Assembly: GCA_963732875.1 (NCBI GenBank)
Contig: CAVTBD010000002.1
Location: forward strand, 1,984,001 to 2,048,000
Length of the DNA: 64,000 bases
From: WHSO01 sp963732875
GTDB lineage: Bacteria > Pseudomonadota > Alphaproteobacteria > SMXQ01
Direction: 5' to 3'
Below are positions 51,228 to 61,608 of the stretch, piece by piece. Under the pieces are notes generated by a model. The model saw nothing but the letters and a program-made list of their open reading frames with translations, did not search any database and was not told the DNA's origin. Each line of letters starts with the position of its first letter. The stretch's first letter is position 1. A program made the translations under genes and the position numbers.

Positions 51228-51425
51228 ATGGGGTCGCTCAGCAGCCGCGTGATCATTGCCCGGCTCAAGGCCGACGGCTGGTATCAGGTGGCCCAGGCGG
51301 GCAGCCATGTCCAGTTCAAGCACCCCGTCAAGCCGGGGCGGGTGACGGTGCCCCATCCCAAACGCGATCTTCCCGTCGGAACCGTCCGCAGTATCGAAAA
51401 ACAGGCCGGATTGCGTTTCGTCTAG
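51228..51425 (+). CDS. hicA: HicA-type mRNA interferase toxin
   Basis: A 65-residue double-stranded-RNA-binding-like toxin that cleaves mRNA when not bound by HicB. Family marks are VIIARLKADGWYQVAQAGSH with catalytic His27 in GSHVQFKHP, and VTVPHPKRDLPVGTVRSIEKQAGL. ATG 51228 follows the ribosome site GGGAGGGGG. It precedes hicB by 23 bases, toxin first, the common order. Confidence 0.9.
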   Translation: MGSLSSRVIIARLKADGWYQVAQAGSHVQFKHPVKPGRVTVPHPKRDLPVGTVRSIEKQAGLRFV

Positions 51426-51448
51426 CGGATACCGCAAGCGAGGAAACA

Positions 51449-51844
51449 ATGGACCACCGCTATACCGCCATCGTCCGCAAGGCCACGGACTCCGATTATG
51501 GGGTCGAGTTTCCCGATTTTCCCGGCTGCGTGACCGCAGGCCGTACGCCGGAGGAAGCCGCCGATTTGGCGGGCGAAGCCCTCGCCCTTCATATCCGGGG
51601 CATGCTGGCGGACGGCGTGGCCCTGCCCGAGCCGACCCCCGCCGAGGAGGTCTATATCCGGGCCGCCGGCGACGAAAAGGCCGCGCTCATCTTCGTGACC
51701 CCGGAGCCACCTTCCCACACGGTACGGGCCAACATCACCATCGACGAGAACCTGCTGCGCGCCGCGGACGGCGAGGCGCGCCGCCGCGGCACCACGCGCT
51801 CGGGCCTGATCGCCGAGCTGCTGCGCCACGCCGTGCGGCACTGA
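51449..51844 (+). CDS. hicB: HicB-type antitoxin with ribbon-helix-helix domain
   Basis: A 131-residue antitoxin: N-terminal HicB fold (YTAIVRKATDSDYGVEFPDFPGCVTAGRTPEEAADLAGEAL, in two parts) that binds the toxin, and a C-terminal ribbon-helix-helix (HTVRANITIDENLLRAADGE, then ARRRGTTRSGLIAELL) that should bind the operator upstream of hicA. ATG 51449 has the ribosome site GAGGAA. Confidence 0.9.
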   Translation: MDHRYTAIVRKATDSDYGVEFPDFPGCVTAGRTPEEAADLAGEALALHIRGMLADGVALPEPTPAEEVYIRAAGDEKAALIFVTPEPPSHTVRANITIDENLLRAADGEARRRGTTRSGLIAELLRHAVRH

Positions 51845-51940
51845 CCGGGCCGCCTTCCGGCGCCCGAAAAGGCCCGAATCCGTTTGCCTTGGCGCCCGCC
51901 GGGGCCATATAAGCCCCCCAGTGACCAGGGAACGGGGGCC

Positions 51941-52798
51941 ATGGACGGCGTACCCTTCATCAAGATGCACGGGCTCGGCAACGACTTCGTGATCGTCGAC
52001 GCCCGCCGCCTCGACGGGCCGGGCCGGCCGCCGTTCGCGATCGGTGCGGCCGCCGCGCGCCGCATCGCCGACCGGCGCCTCGGTGTCGGCTGCGACCAGC
52101 TGATCGTGCTCGGCCCCGCCCGCAACCGGGACGCCCAGGCCTTCATGTCGATCCGCAACGCCGACGGCGGGGCATCTGCCGCCTGCGGCAACGCGACGCG
52201 CTGCGTCGCCGCGCTGCTGATGGACGAATCGGGCCTCGACCAGGCGGTGATCGAGACCGAGGCCGGGATCCTGGTCGGCGAGGGCACCGCCGACGGTATC
52301 ACCGTGGACATGGGCGAACCCCGCCTCAAGTGGAACGAGGTGCCGCTCGCGCGCGAGATGGACACGCTCCATCTCGATCTTGCCGCCGATAGCGTGACCG
52401 ACCCCGCCGCCTGCTCCATGGGCAATCCGCACGCGACCTTCTTCGTGCCCGACGTCGCCGCCATCGACATCGCGGCGATCGGCCCCGGCCTCGAGACCCA
52501 TCCCCTGTTCCCCGAGCGCGCCAACATCGGCTTCGCCCAAGTGCAGGGCCGCGACCGCATCCGGCTCCGGGTGTGGGAGCGCGGTGCCGGCCTGACGCTC
52601 GCCTGCGCCACCGGGTCATGCGCCGCCGTGGTCAACGCGGTCCGGCGCAAGCTCACCGACCGGCGCGTCACCTGCGTGCTCGACGGCGGCATGCTCACGG
52701 TGGAATGGCGCGCCGCCGACAACCACGTGCTGATGACCGGACCTGTGGCGGTCGCCTTCACCGGGCTGCTCGCGCCCGCGTTGCTCACGGGCAACTGA
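51941..52798 (+). CDS. dapF: Diaminopimelate epimerase
   Basis: Converts LL- to meso-diaminopimelate, for lysine and peptidoglycan. The 285-residue protein starts at ATG 51941 (MDGVPFIKMHGLGNDFVIVD), with the two catalytic cysteines Cys82 in AACGNATRCVA and Cys222 in LACATGSCAAVV, and GNPHATFFV. The next gene starts one base after its stop, in the conserved order dapF-mtaB-ftsY. Confidence 0.97.
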   Translation: MDGVPFIKMHGLGNDFVIVDARRLDGPGRPPFAIGAAAARRIADRRLGVGCDQLIVLGPARNRDAQAFMSIRNADGGASAACGNATRCVAALLMDESGLDQAVIETEAGILVGEGTADGITVDMGEPRLKWNEVPLAREMDTLHLDLAADSVTDPAACSMGNPHATFFVPDVAAIDIAAIGPGLETHPLFPERANIGFAQVQGRDRIRLRVWERGAGLTLACATGSCAAVVNAVRRKLTDRRVTCVLDGGMLTVEWRAADNHVLMTGPVAVAFTGLLAPALLTGN

Positions 52799-52799
52799 C

Positions 52800-54119
52800 A
52801 TGAGCGTGACGACGCCGATCCGGCCCGAAGCCGCGAGCGATACCGAGGTGCTCACCTTCGGTTGCCGGCTTAACGCGTTCGAGGCCGAGGTGATGCGCAA
52901 CCTCGCCACGCGCGCCGGGCTCACCGGCACCGTGGTCATCAACACCTGCGCCGTCACCAGCGAATCCGAGCGCCAGGCGCGCCAGGCGATCCGCCGCGCG
53001 CGCCGCGACAATCCCGACGCCACCATCGTCGTCACCGGCTGCGCCGCCCAGGTCAACGCCGAGGCGTTCGCGGCCATGCCCGAAGTCGATCACGTCGTGG
53101 GCAATGCCGACAAGCTCCGGCCCGCGACGTTCGAACGGATCGCCCACGCGCGACGCGACGGCGGCGCGACGATGCCGCGCGTCGTCGTCAACGACATCAT
53201 GTTGGTGCGCGAGACAGCCAGTCATCTTGCCGGAGATCACATGGTCGAAGGATTCGAGGGACGCGCGCGCGCCTTCGTCGAGGTGCAGCAGGGCTGCGAC
53301 CACCGCTGCACCTTCTGCATCATCCCGTTCGGGCGCGGGCCGTCGCGCTCGGCGCCGGTGAACGAGATCGTCGCCCAGGCCGAGCGGCTGGTGGCGGCGG
53401 GCTACGCCGAGATCGTGCTGACCGGGGTCGACCTGACGGCCTGGGGCGCCGACCTGCCCGGCGCGCCGACGCTGGGCGAGGCGGTGCGCCGCCTGCTCGC
53501 CTGCGTGCCATCACTCACCCGACTTCGTCTGTCCTCGATAGACGTGGCGGAGATCGACGACGAGCTGTTCCGGCTCATCACCGGGGAACCGCGCGTCATG
53601 CCGCACCTGCACCTGAGCCTGCAGGCCGGCGACGACATGGTCTTGAAGCGCATGAAGCGGCGCCATACCCGCGCCCAGGCGATCGCGTTCTGCCATGCGG
53701 TGCGCGCGAGGCGCCCCGAGGTCGCGTTCGGCGCCGACCTGATCGCCGGCTTCCCGACCGAGAGCGACGCCATGTTCGAGAACACGCTGGCGATGGTGGC
53801 GGAAGCCGGGCTCACCTGGCTGCACGTGTTCCCCTATTCCGCGCGCCCGGGCACGCCGGCGGCGAAGATGCCCGCCGTGCCGGGCGATATCGTCAAGGCG
53901 CGCGCCGCCCGGCTGCGCGCCGCGGGCGAGGCCGCGCGCGACCGTTTCCTCGATACCTGCATCGGCGGCACCGAACCGGTGCTGGTGGAGCAGCCCGGCC
54001 TCGGCCGCACGCCGCGTTACGCGCATGTCGCTCTATCGGGCACGGCGGAGACCGGCACCGTGGTGCCGGTGCGCCTCACCGCCGCGCGCGACGGCCGTCT
54101 GGAAGGGCGGGTTCTTTAG
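52800..54119 (+). CDS. mtaB: tRNA t6A37 methylthiotransferase MtaB
   Basis: Radical-SAM methylthiotransferase adding a methylthio group to t6A37 of tRNAs. The 439-residue protein has the UPF0004 domain with cluster cysteines in FGCRLNAFE, INTCAVTSESER and VTGCAAQVN, the radical-SAM CxxxCxxC in QQGCDHRCTFCIIPFGRG, LTGVDLTAWG, and HLSLQAGDDMVLKRMKRRH. The C-terminal TRAM part is short. CTFCIIPFGRG-type spacing fits MtaB rather than MiaB or RimO. Confidence 0.92.
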   Translation: MSVTTPIRPEAASDTEVLTFGCRLNAFEAEVMRNLATRAGLTGTVVINTCAVTSESERQARQAIRRARRDNPDATIVVTGCAAQVNAEAFAAMPEVDHVVGNADKLRPATFERIAHARRDGGATMPRVVVNDIMLVRETASHLAGDHMVEGFEGRARAFVEVQQGCDHRCTFCIIPFGRGPSRSAPVNEIVAQAERLVAAGYAEIVLTGVDLTAWGADLPGAPTLGEAVRRLLACVPSLTRLRLSSIDVAEIDDELFRLITGEPRVMPHLHLSLQAGDDMVLKRMKRRHTRAQAIAFCHAVRARRPEVAFGADLIAGFPTESDAMFENTLAMVAEAGLTWLHVFPYSARPGTPAAKMPAVPGDIVKARAARLRAAGEAARDRFLDTCIGGTEPVLVEQPGLGRTPRYAHVALSGTAETGTVVPVRLTAARDGRLEGRVL

Positions 54120-54135
54120 GGATGCCACCAAAACC

Positions 54136-54227
54136 GTCATGCGCGGACTTGATCCGCGCATCCACGCGTTTTTCGCAAGCCCGAACAACAAAAGAACGTG
54201 GATGGTCGGACCAAGTCCGACCATGAC
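54136..54227. repeat. Composite dispersed repeat, family B
   Basis: Two palindromic units in opposite orientation: GTCATGCGCGGACTTGAT...CATCCACG (54136-54166) and CGTGGATGGTCGGACC...CATGAC (54197-54227), joined by a 30-base linker. The GTCATG...ATCCACG ends are shared with a repeat family widespread in alphaproteobacterial genomes. It lies between mtaB and ftsY. Confidence 0.75.
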
Positions 54228-54268
54228 GAAGTAGAGTGTGAACGAGGAAGTCGGGAAAGTCCCAGGTC

Positions 54269-55219
54269 ATGACCGATACGACGCAGGATGGAAAGAAGAA
54301 GGGCTGGCTCGCGCGCCTCGGCGCCGGGCTCAAGCGCTCGTCCACCAAGCTCACCGGCGGGATCGGATCGATCTTCAAGGGCAAGCGCGTCGACGCCGCC
54401 ACCCTCGGCGAGCTCGAGGACCTGCTGATCCTGTCCGACATGGGCCCGGCCACGGCGGCGAAGCTCACCGACGCCATCGGCAAGCGGCGCTTCCAGGGCG
54501 ACGATGCGGCGGAGGGCGTGGCGGAAGCGCTCGCCGAAGAGATCGCCGCGATCCTGCGCCCGCTCGCGGTGCCGCTCGAGATCGACCGCACGAGGAAGCC
54601 ATTCGTGGTGCTGGTGGTGGGCGTCAACGGCAGCGGCAAGACCACCACCATCGGCAAGCTCGCCCATGAGCTGAAGACGCGCGGACATTCGGTGATGGTG
54701 GCGGCGGGCGATACCTTCCGCGCCGCCGCCGTCGAGCAGCTCCGCGTCTGGGCCGAGCGCGCAGGCGTCGCCTTCTTCGGCAGCGAGACCAGGGACGCCG
54801 CGGCGGTCGCCTACGACGCGCTCGCCGAAGCCCGCAAGCAAGGCAGCGACGCGCTGCTGATCGACACCGCCGGGCGACTCCACAACAAGGCCGACCTCAT
54901 GGCCGAGATCGAGAAGATGATCCGCGTGGTGAAGAAGCTCGACGCCGACGCGCCCCATGCGACGCTGCTGGTGCTCGATGCCACCACCGGGCAGAATGCC
55001 CATGCCCAGGCCGAGACTTTCCGTGATATCACCAAGGTCACCGGCCTCGTGGTCACCAAGCTCGACGGCTCGGCCAAAGGCGGCGTCGTGGTGGCGCTGG
55101 CCGACCGGCTCAAGCTGCCGGTCCACGCCATCGGCGTCGGCGAGGGATTGGACGATCTGCGTCCGTTCTCGGCCGACGATTTCGCCCGCGGCCTCGTCGG
55201 GCTGGAGCCGACGGCGTAG
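54269..55219 (+). CDS. ftsY: Signal recognition particle receptor FtsY
   Basis: Membrane-associated SRP receptor GTPase. The 316-residue protein lacks the long acidic A domain of gammaproteobacterial FtsY and starts directly with a basic amphipathic helix (KKKGWLARLGAGLKRSSTKL). NG-domain motifs: VVGVNGSGKTTTIGKLAHEL, GDTFRAAAVEQL, LIDTAGRLHNK, TKLDGSAKGGV and GVGEGLDDLRPF. The gap to mtaB contains a dispersed repeat. Confidence 0.96.
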   Translation: MTDTTQDGKKKGWLARLGAGLKRSSTKLTGGIGSIFKGKRVDAATLGELEDLLILSDMGPATAAKLTDAIGKRRFQGDDAAEGVAEALAEEIAAILRPLAVPLEIDRTRKPFVVLVVGVNGSGKTTTIGKLAHELKTRGHSVMVAAGDTFRAAAVEQLRVWAERAGVAFFGSETRDAAAVAYDALAEARKQGSDALLIDTAGRLHNKADLMAEIEKMIRVVKKLDADAPHATLLVLDATTGQNAHAQAETFRDITKVTGLVVTKLDGSAKGGVVVALADRLKLPVHAIGVGEGLDDLRPFSADDFARGLVGLEPTA

Positions 55220-55300
55220 CGTTTCTTTCTGCCGGGTCCGCGCAGGTGTGCGGGCCGGTTTCGTCACAAGCGTATCAACCACACCAACAGGAGTGCATTC

Positions 55301-55636
55301 TTGAGCAAGCCCATCAAGCAGAAGCTGACAAAGTCCGAACTGATCAACGAGCTGGCCGCGCACGTGCCAGAAAGCAGCAGCGCGCGCAAGATCGCCGCCG
55401 CCGTGCTGGAAGGCCTGAGCGACGTCATGGGCCGCTCGGTCGCCCCGGGCGGGGTCGGCGAATTCACGCTGCCCGGCGTCATCAAGGTCACGACCAGGAA
55501 GAAGCCCGCCGTCAAGAAGGGCACGCTGGTCCGCAACCCGGCCACCGGCGAGATGATGCCGAGCCCGGGCCGCCCGGCCGCCATGCAGGTGAGAGCGCGC
55601 GTGCTGTCGAAGCTGAAGCAGGCCGCGCAGAAGTAA
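55301..55636 (+). CDS. HU-family DNA-binding protein
   Basis: A 111-residue histone-like protein. The start is TTG 55301, preceded by CAGGAG at a good distance. It has the HU helices (KLTKSELINELAAHVP, ARKIAAAVLEGLSDVMGRSV) and the DNA-wrapping arm (FTLPGVIKVTTRKKPAVKKG, RNPATGEMM), but with an N-terminal extension and the core GVGEFTLPGV in place of the usual GFGTF. It may be a minor HU with a specialised role. A terminator follows. Confidence 0.88.
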   Translation: MSKPIKQKLTKSELINELAAHVPESSSARKIAAAVLEGLSDVMGRSVAPGGVGEFTLPGVIKVTTRKKPAVKKGTLVRNPATGEMMPSPGRPAAMQVRARVLSKLKQAAQK

Positions 55637-55663
55637 GCGCGCAAGCGGCGTTCAAAAATTAAA

Positions 55664-55695
55664 GGGGAGCTTCGGAAACGAGGCTCCCCCTTTCT
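55664..55695 (+). terminator. Rho-independent terminator after the HU gene
   Basis: GGGGAGC (55664-55670) pairs with GCTCCCC (55683-55689) around a 12-base loop, followed by CTTTCTC. It is 28 bases past the stop. Confidence 0.75.
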
Positions 55696-55751
55696 CATGC
55701 CGAGTGGCAAACCAACCGATCAGGCACCGTCCGCGAACGTCGAGCTCCCGG

Positions 55752-56348
55752 TTACGGCATCTCCCCAAAATCCCCTTCCGGGTTGACGCGCGGGGCGAAC
55801 ATCCGCTCGCCCTCTACTTCGCGGAAGTGGTGAAGCGCCCAGTGCACCGAGGGGAACGCGATCTCCGCCCACGGGATCTCCGCCCACGCGAATAGCTTCA
55901 CCGCCTCGCTCTCGGGCCCCGCCGCGAAGGCGCCGTCCAGGAGACGCGCGCGGTAGATCATCTGCACCTGGCTGATGCGCGGGATGGAATAGACCGCCAA
56001 GAGCGCGTCGATGTCGAGGCGCGCGCGGGCCTCCTCCCACGCCTCGCGGCGCGCGCCGTCCTCCGGCGATTCGCCGAGCTCGAGATAGCCCGCCGGCAGA
56101 GTCCAGTAGCCCCGGCGCGGCGCGATCGCACGCTTGCACAGGAGGAAGCGGTCGCCGTCGGTGACCACCGCGCCCACCACCATCTTGGGATTGTCGTAGC
56201 GGATGTAGCCGCAGTCGGGACACACCAGGCGCGTCCGGTCGTCGCCTTCGGGCACCTGCTCGACCACGGGACCGCGCGGGCCGTCGTCCTGCGGCGCATC
56301 GTCACGGGAGTCGGGGGCACGGGAATCGGGGTAAGGCGTATCGGCCAT
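55752..56348 (-). CDS. Nudix hydrolase with zinc-ribbon-like N-terminus
   Basis: A 198-residue Nudix protein. After an Asp/Pro-rich N-terminus it has LVCPDCGYIRYDNPKMVVGAVV, half of the zinc ribbon seen in NADH-pyrophosphatase relatives, and the Nudix box in LPAGYLELGESPEDGARREAWEE. MVVGAV and HHFREVEGE segments place it among NUDIX proteins of the COG1051 type. The substrate, likely a nucleoside diphosphate derivative such as ADP-ribose, is not determined. It is convergent with the HU gene. Confidence 0.88.
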   Translation of the reverse strand: MADTPYPDSRAPDSRDDAPQDDGPRGPVVEQVPEGDDRTRLVCPDCGYIRYDNPKMVVGAVVTDGDRFLLCKRAIAPRRGYWTLPAGYLELGESPEDGARREAWEEARARLDIDALLAVYSIPRISQVQMIYRARLLDGAFAAGPESEAVKLFAWAEIPWAEIAFPSVHWALHHFREVEGERMFAPRVNPEGDFGEMP

Positions 56349-56417
56349 GCGCCATGTTGGCGCGGCTATGGAAGAACCACAAGAGGCCGCCCTGCCCGGG
56401 CGGCGTGGGAGCAGGCC

Positions 56418-56470
56418 TAGAGCCCGATCGGCTCGGATCGGAACGATCTTGAGCCGTGAATCAGGCTCTA
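56418..56470 (-). repeat. Dispersed imperfect palindrome, family A, copy 2
   Basis: Begins TAGAGCC and ends GGCTCTA. Its reverse complement matches the repeat at 19294-19345 with four differences. Copies 2 and 3 form a head-to-head pair 11 bases apart. Confidence 0.85.
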
Positions 56471-56481
56471 CATTTTGAATT

Positions 56482-56532
56482 TAGAGCAGGATTCACGGTC
56501 CAGATTGATTCAATCTGAACCGACCCTGCTCT
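56482..56532 (+). repeat. Dispersed imperfect palindrome, family A, copy 3 (diverged)
   Basis: AGAGCAGGATTCACGG at the left and CCTGCTCT at the right keep the family ends, while the centre (GATTGATTCAATC) has changed into a different perfect dyad. The compensating change on both arms suggests selection for pairing. Confidence 0.75.
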
Positions 56533-56552
56533 GGGCACGGCCGGGGCGCGCG

Positions 56553-56864
56553 TCACACGACGATGTCGACGATCGAGCCGCGCGGCAGGTTGGGCGACGG
56601 CGGCGTGCTGGGAACGGCGACCTTGCCCTGGGCCGCGGCCATGCGGGGGCGGATCGTGCCGGCGGCGGTGGGCGCGCCCGGGCTTACCGCACCCGTCGGC
56701 GCGAGGCCGCGCGCGGCAAGCGCCTTGTGGGCGGCGGCCAAGGCACCGGTGGGGGCGGCCGGACGGGCCGCCGGCGCAGCCCCGGGGGCTGGCGCGGGCG
56801 CTGCGCGCTGCGCGCCGGTCACCGAGAGCGCGTTGAGGAGTGCCGTGGTCGGGGGAATCTGCAT
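56553..56864 (-). CDS. Small Ala/Pro-rich protein with conserved-looking termini
   Basis: A 103-residue candidate gene starting at ATG 56864 (MQIPPTTALLNALSV). The middle is low-complexity Ala/Pro, but the end SPNLPRGSIVDIVV looks like a conserved motif that I have seen at the C-terminus of short alphaproteobacterial proteins. No strong ribosome site is visible, and the opposite strand is also open, so coding potential is moderate. It is divergent from the DUF2336 gene and shares the CtrA-like boxes between them. Confidence 0.5.
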   Translation of the reverse strand: MQIPPTTALLNALSVTGAQRAAPAPAPGAAPAARPAAPTGALAAAHKALAARGLAPTGAVSPGAPTAAGTIRPRMAAAQGKVAVPSTPPSPNLPRGSIVDIVV

Positions 56865-56962
56865 CGGAGGTCTCGCACCACCGGGCGCGTGGGCCCGCAC
56901 GCGCGGTACCTGAGACCCGTCCTGGGCCGGGAACCGCCGGGGGTCGCTTCCTCCTGAAGCTG

Positions 56963-57003
56963 ACCCGCCGAGCCTAGAATCGGCGGGTTAAGGGCCGGTT
57001 AAC
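56963..57003. promoter_or_regulatory. CtrA box preceded by a 9-bp hairpin
   Basis: TTAA-GGGCCGG-TTAAC at 56988-57003 is a perfect full CtrA site (TTAA-N7-TTAAC). It adjoins a 9-base inverted repeat (56963-56971 with 56980-56988). The 313 bases between the divergent genes hold no ORF of note apart from this and a second box at 57069. Confidence 0.6.
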
Positions 57004-57068
57004 GGCGGCTTTCCGCAAAACCCCACCCCGATTGCCGGAATATGTCCGTGACCGGGGATTTCCGGGCA

Positions 57069-57083
57069 TTTACCCTTGGTTAA
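57069..57083. promoter_or_regulatory. Second CtrA-like box
   Basis: TTTA-CCCTTGG-TTAA at 57069-57083 keeps the 7-base spacing with one mismatch in the first half. It lies 95 bases before the DUF2336 start. Confidence 0.45.
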
Positions 57084-57177
57084 TGAGCGATCCACTATCA
57101 ATGGCTGTGGCCCCCCGCGCGCACCCTGCCCGGAGCGCGGCCTGCATTGGGGACCAGGCGCGGACGGCACGACAGGC

Positions 57178-58365
57178 ATGACCGAAAAACCCGAACCGGA
57201 CGATTTCGAGCTTCTGCTCGAGATGGCGCGCGACAAGACCAGCGCCGGACGGCAGGCGCTGATGGCCGCCGTCAGCGACCTGTTCTTCGACAAGAACGAG
57301 ATCCTGAGCGACCGCGAGCGTGCGCTCATGTCGGATATCCTGCGCCAGATCATCCACGACGTGGAGATGTCGGTACGCCGCGAGCTGGCGAGCAAGCTGG
57401 CCGACTCGAAGAACGCCCCCCATGACCTGGTCATGGCGCTGGCCAACGACGAGATCGAGGTCGCCCACCCTATCCTGATCAACAGCGAGATCCTGCACGA
57501 CGCCGACCTGGTCGAGATCATCCAGCACCGCACCATGCAGCACCAGCTCGCCATCGCCATGCGCCGGCACCTGAGCGAGAGCGTCACGGAAGCGCTGGTC
57601 GAGACCGGCAACCATGACGTCATCAAGACGATGCTCGAGAATCCCAACGCGCATATCTCCAAGACCACCATGGAATATCTGGTGGAACAGGCGAAGCGCA
57701 TGGACACCTACCAGAACCCGCTGCTGCGCCGCCCCGACCTCGAGCCCGAGCTCGCCAAGCGGATGTACTGGTGGGTGTCGGCGGCGCTGCGCGAGCACAT
57801 CATCGCCCATTTCGACGTCGACCCGACCCAGCTCGACGAGACCATCGAGAGCACGGTCAAGGAGCTGATGAACAGCGACGACGTGGTCAGCGGTGGCCTC
57901 GAGCATTCCAAGCCGCTCGAGCTCGCGACCCAGCTCGAGAGCGAGGGCAAGATCACCGCCGGCCTGATGGTGCGGGTGCTGCGCCAGGGCGAGGTACCGC
58001 TGTTCGAGGCGATGTTCTCCAAGCGCTCGGGGCTCAGGCTCAAGCTCCTGCGCCGGCTTCTGTTCGAGCCGGGCGGCGAAGCGCTGGCGGTGGCGTGCAA
58101 GGGCATCGAGATACCCAAGAGCGACTTCGCCACAATCTTCATGCTGACGCGCAAGGCGCGCGCGGGCTCCGGCGTAATGAACCCGCGCGAACTGACCCGC
58201 GTGCTCGCGCTCTACGACCGGGTACGGCCCGAGGCGGCACGTGCCATGATCGGGCGCTGGCAGCGCGATTCCGACTTCCTCAACGCGGTGCGGGTGCTCA
58301 AGCAGGGCGGCACCCCGGACGGCAACGACCGGCGCGGCGAGAGCGACCGCCGCTCCAAGCCGTGA
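57178..58365 (+). CDS. DUF2336 domain-containing protein
   Basis: A 395-residue all-helical, HEAT-like protein of the DUF2336 family. It starts at ATG 57178 (MTEKPEPDDFELLLEMARDKT) and contains LMSDILRQIIHDVEMSVRRELASKLAD, PHDLVMALANDEIEVAHPILINSEIL and HRTMQHQLAIAMRRHLSESVTEALVETGN (read in pieces), repeating amphipathic helices. A C-terminal basic tail (NDRRGESDRRSKP) follows. Function is unknown; in alphaproteobacteria the family often lies near motility or signalling genes. Its stop overlaps a GTG of the next gene, so the two are probably coupled. Confidence 0.88.
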   Translation: MTEKPEPDDFELLLEMARDKTSAGRQALMAAVSDLFFDKNEILSDRERALMSDILRQIIHDVEMSVRRELASKLADSKNAPHDLVMALANDEIEVAHPILINSEILHDADLVEIIQHRTMQHQLAIAMRRHLSESVTEALVETGNHDVIKTMLENPNAHISKTTMEYLVEQAKRMDTYQNPLLRRPDLEPELAKRMYWWVSAALREHIIAHFDVDPTQLDETIESTVKELMNSDDVVSGGLEHSKPLELATQLESEGKITAGLMVRVLRQGEVPLFEAMFSKRSGLRLKLLRRLLFEPGGEALAVACKGIEIPKSDFATIFMLTRKARAGSGVMNPRELTRVLALYDRVRPEAARAMIGRWQRDSDFLNAVRVLKQGGTPDGNDRRGESDRRSKP

Positions 58366-58388
58366 GCGCCAAAGCCGGGAACGCGTCC

Positions 58389-60320
<1,932 letters not shown>

Positions 60321-60368
60321 CGGCCGTCGCCGATATTCCGCTTACTGCGCGGCCCGAGCGAGGGCCGC

Positions 60369-61580
60369 TTATTGAGCCGCGCGGCTTAACGCCGCGACGC
60401 CCGGCAATTCCTTGCCCTCGAGCCATTCCAGGAACGCCCCGCCCGCGGTGGAGACGTAGGAGAACGCGTCGATCGCCCCGGCATGGGCCAGTGCCGCGAC
60501 GGTATCGCCGCCGCCCGCGACCGACATCATGCCCCGCGTGCGGGTCATGTCGGCGACGGCGCGCGCGACCTCGTTGGTGCCGGCGTCGAACGGCGGGAAC
60601 TCGAACGCGCCGAGCGGTCCGTTCCACACCATGGTGCGGCATTCGCCGAGCGCCAGAATCAGGTCGTGGACCGTCTCCGAACCGACGTCGAGGATCATGT
60701 CGGCGGCGCCGACCGCGTCGATGGCGACGGTGCGCGCCTGGGATCCATCCTCGAGGCCGGGCGCCACCACGGCGTCGATCGGCAGCAGCACGTCGCAGCC
60801 GTTGTCCCTGGCCTCCGCGAGGATGTCGCGCACGGTACCCGCCATGTCGTGCTCGCACAGCGAGGCGCCGACGTTGACCCCCTTCGCGGCGAGGAAGGTG
60901 TTGGCCATGCCCCCGCCGATCACCAGCTTGTCGACCCGCGCGGTGAGGTTGCCGAGGAGTTCCAGCTTGGTCGAGACCTTGGCGCCGCCCACCAGCGCGG
61001 CGACCGGGCGCTTGGGGTCCTCGAGGGCGGCCGACAGCGCCTCGAGCTCGGCCTGCATCAGGCGTCCGGCATAGGCCGGCAGGATATGGGTGATCGCCTC
61101 GATCGAGGCATGGGCCCGGTGCGCCGCCGAGAACGCGTCATCGACGTAGAGCTCGCCGAGCTCGGCGAGCGCACGGGCGAAGGCGGGATCGTTCTCCTCC
61201 TCGCCGGGATGGAAGCGCAGGTTTTCGAGCAGCGCCACGCCGCCGTCGCCGAGCCCGCCGACCACGCCCGCGGCAGGCGCGCCGATGCAGTCGGCGGCGA
61301 AGGCCACGGGACGGCCCAGCACCTTGGCGAGCGGCGCGACCAGGGGCGCGAGCGACATGGCGGGCACCACCTTGCCGCCCGGCCGGTCGAAATGGGACAG
61401 CACGATCACGCGCGCGCCCTTCTCCGCCAGCTCGCGCAGCGTGGGCGCGACACGCTCGATACGGGTCATGTCGGTGACGTGGCCGTCCTTGACCGGCACG
61501 TTGAGATCGACGCGCACCAGCACGCGCCGGCCGGCAACCTCGGCCGCATCAAGCCCGTTGAAGACGGTCCTGCCGGTCAC
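60369..61580 (-). CDS. pgk: Phosphoglycerate kinase
   Basis: Makes ATP from 1,3-bisphosphoglycerate. The 403-residue protein starts with GTG 61580 and shows VLVRVDLNVPVKDGHVTD, RPGGKVVPAMSLAPL, LLENLRFHPGEE, FSAAHRAHASIEAI, GGAKVSTKLELLGNLTARVD, VIGGGMANTFL and VAGGGDTVAALAHAGA. All substrate segments are present. Third gene of tkt-gap-pgk. Confidence 0.97.
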   Translation of the reverse strand: MTGRTVFNGLDAAEVAGRRVLVRVDLNVPVKDGHVTDMTRIERVAPTLRELAEKGARVIVLSHFDRPGGKVVPAMSLAPLVAPLAKVLGRPVAFAADCIGAPAAGVVGGLGDGGVALLENLRFHPGEEENDPAFARALAELGELYVDDAFSAAHRAHASIEAITHILPAYAGRLMQAELEALSAALEDPKRPVAALVGGAKVSTKLELLGNLTARVDKLVIGGGMANTFLAAKGVNVGASLCEHDMAGTVRDILAEARDNGCDVLLPIDAVVAPGLEDGSQARTVAIDAVGAADMILDVGSETVHDLILALGECRTMVWNGPLGAFEFPPFDAGTNEVARAVADMTRTRGMMSVAGGGDTVAALAHAGAIDAFSYVSTAGGAFLEWLEGKELPGVAALSRAAQ

Positions 61581-61608
61581 GGCGCTAGGCCTCCGGGGCC
61601 GGCGTCGC

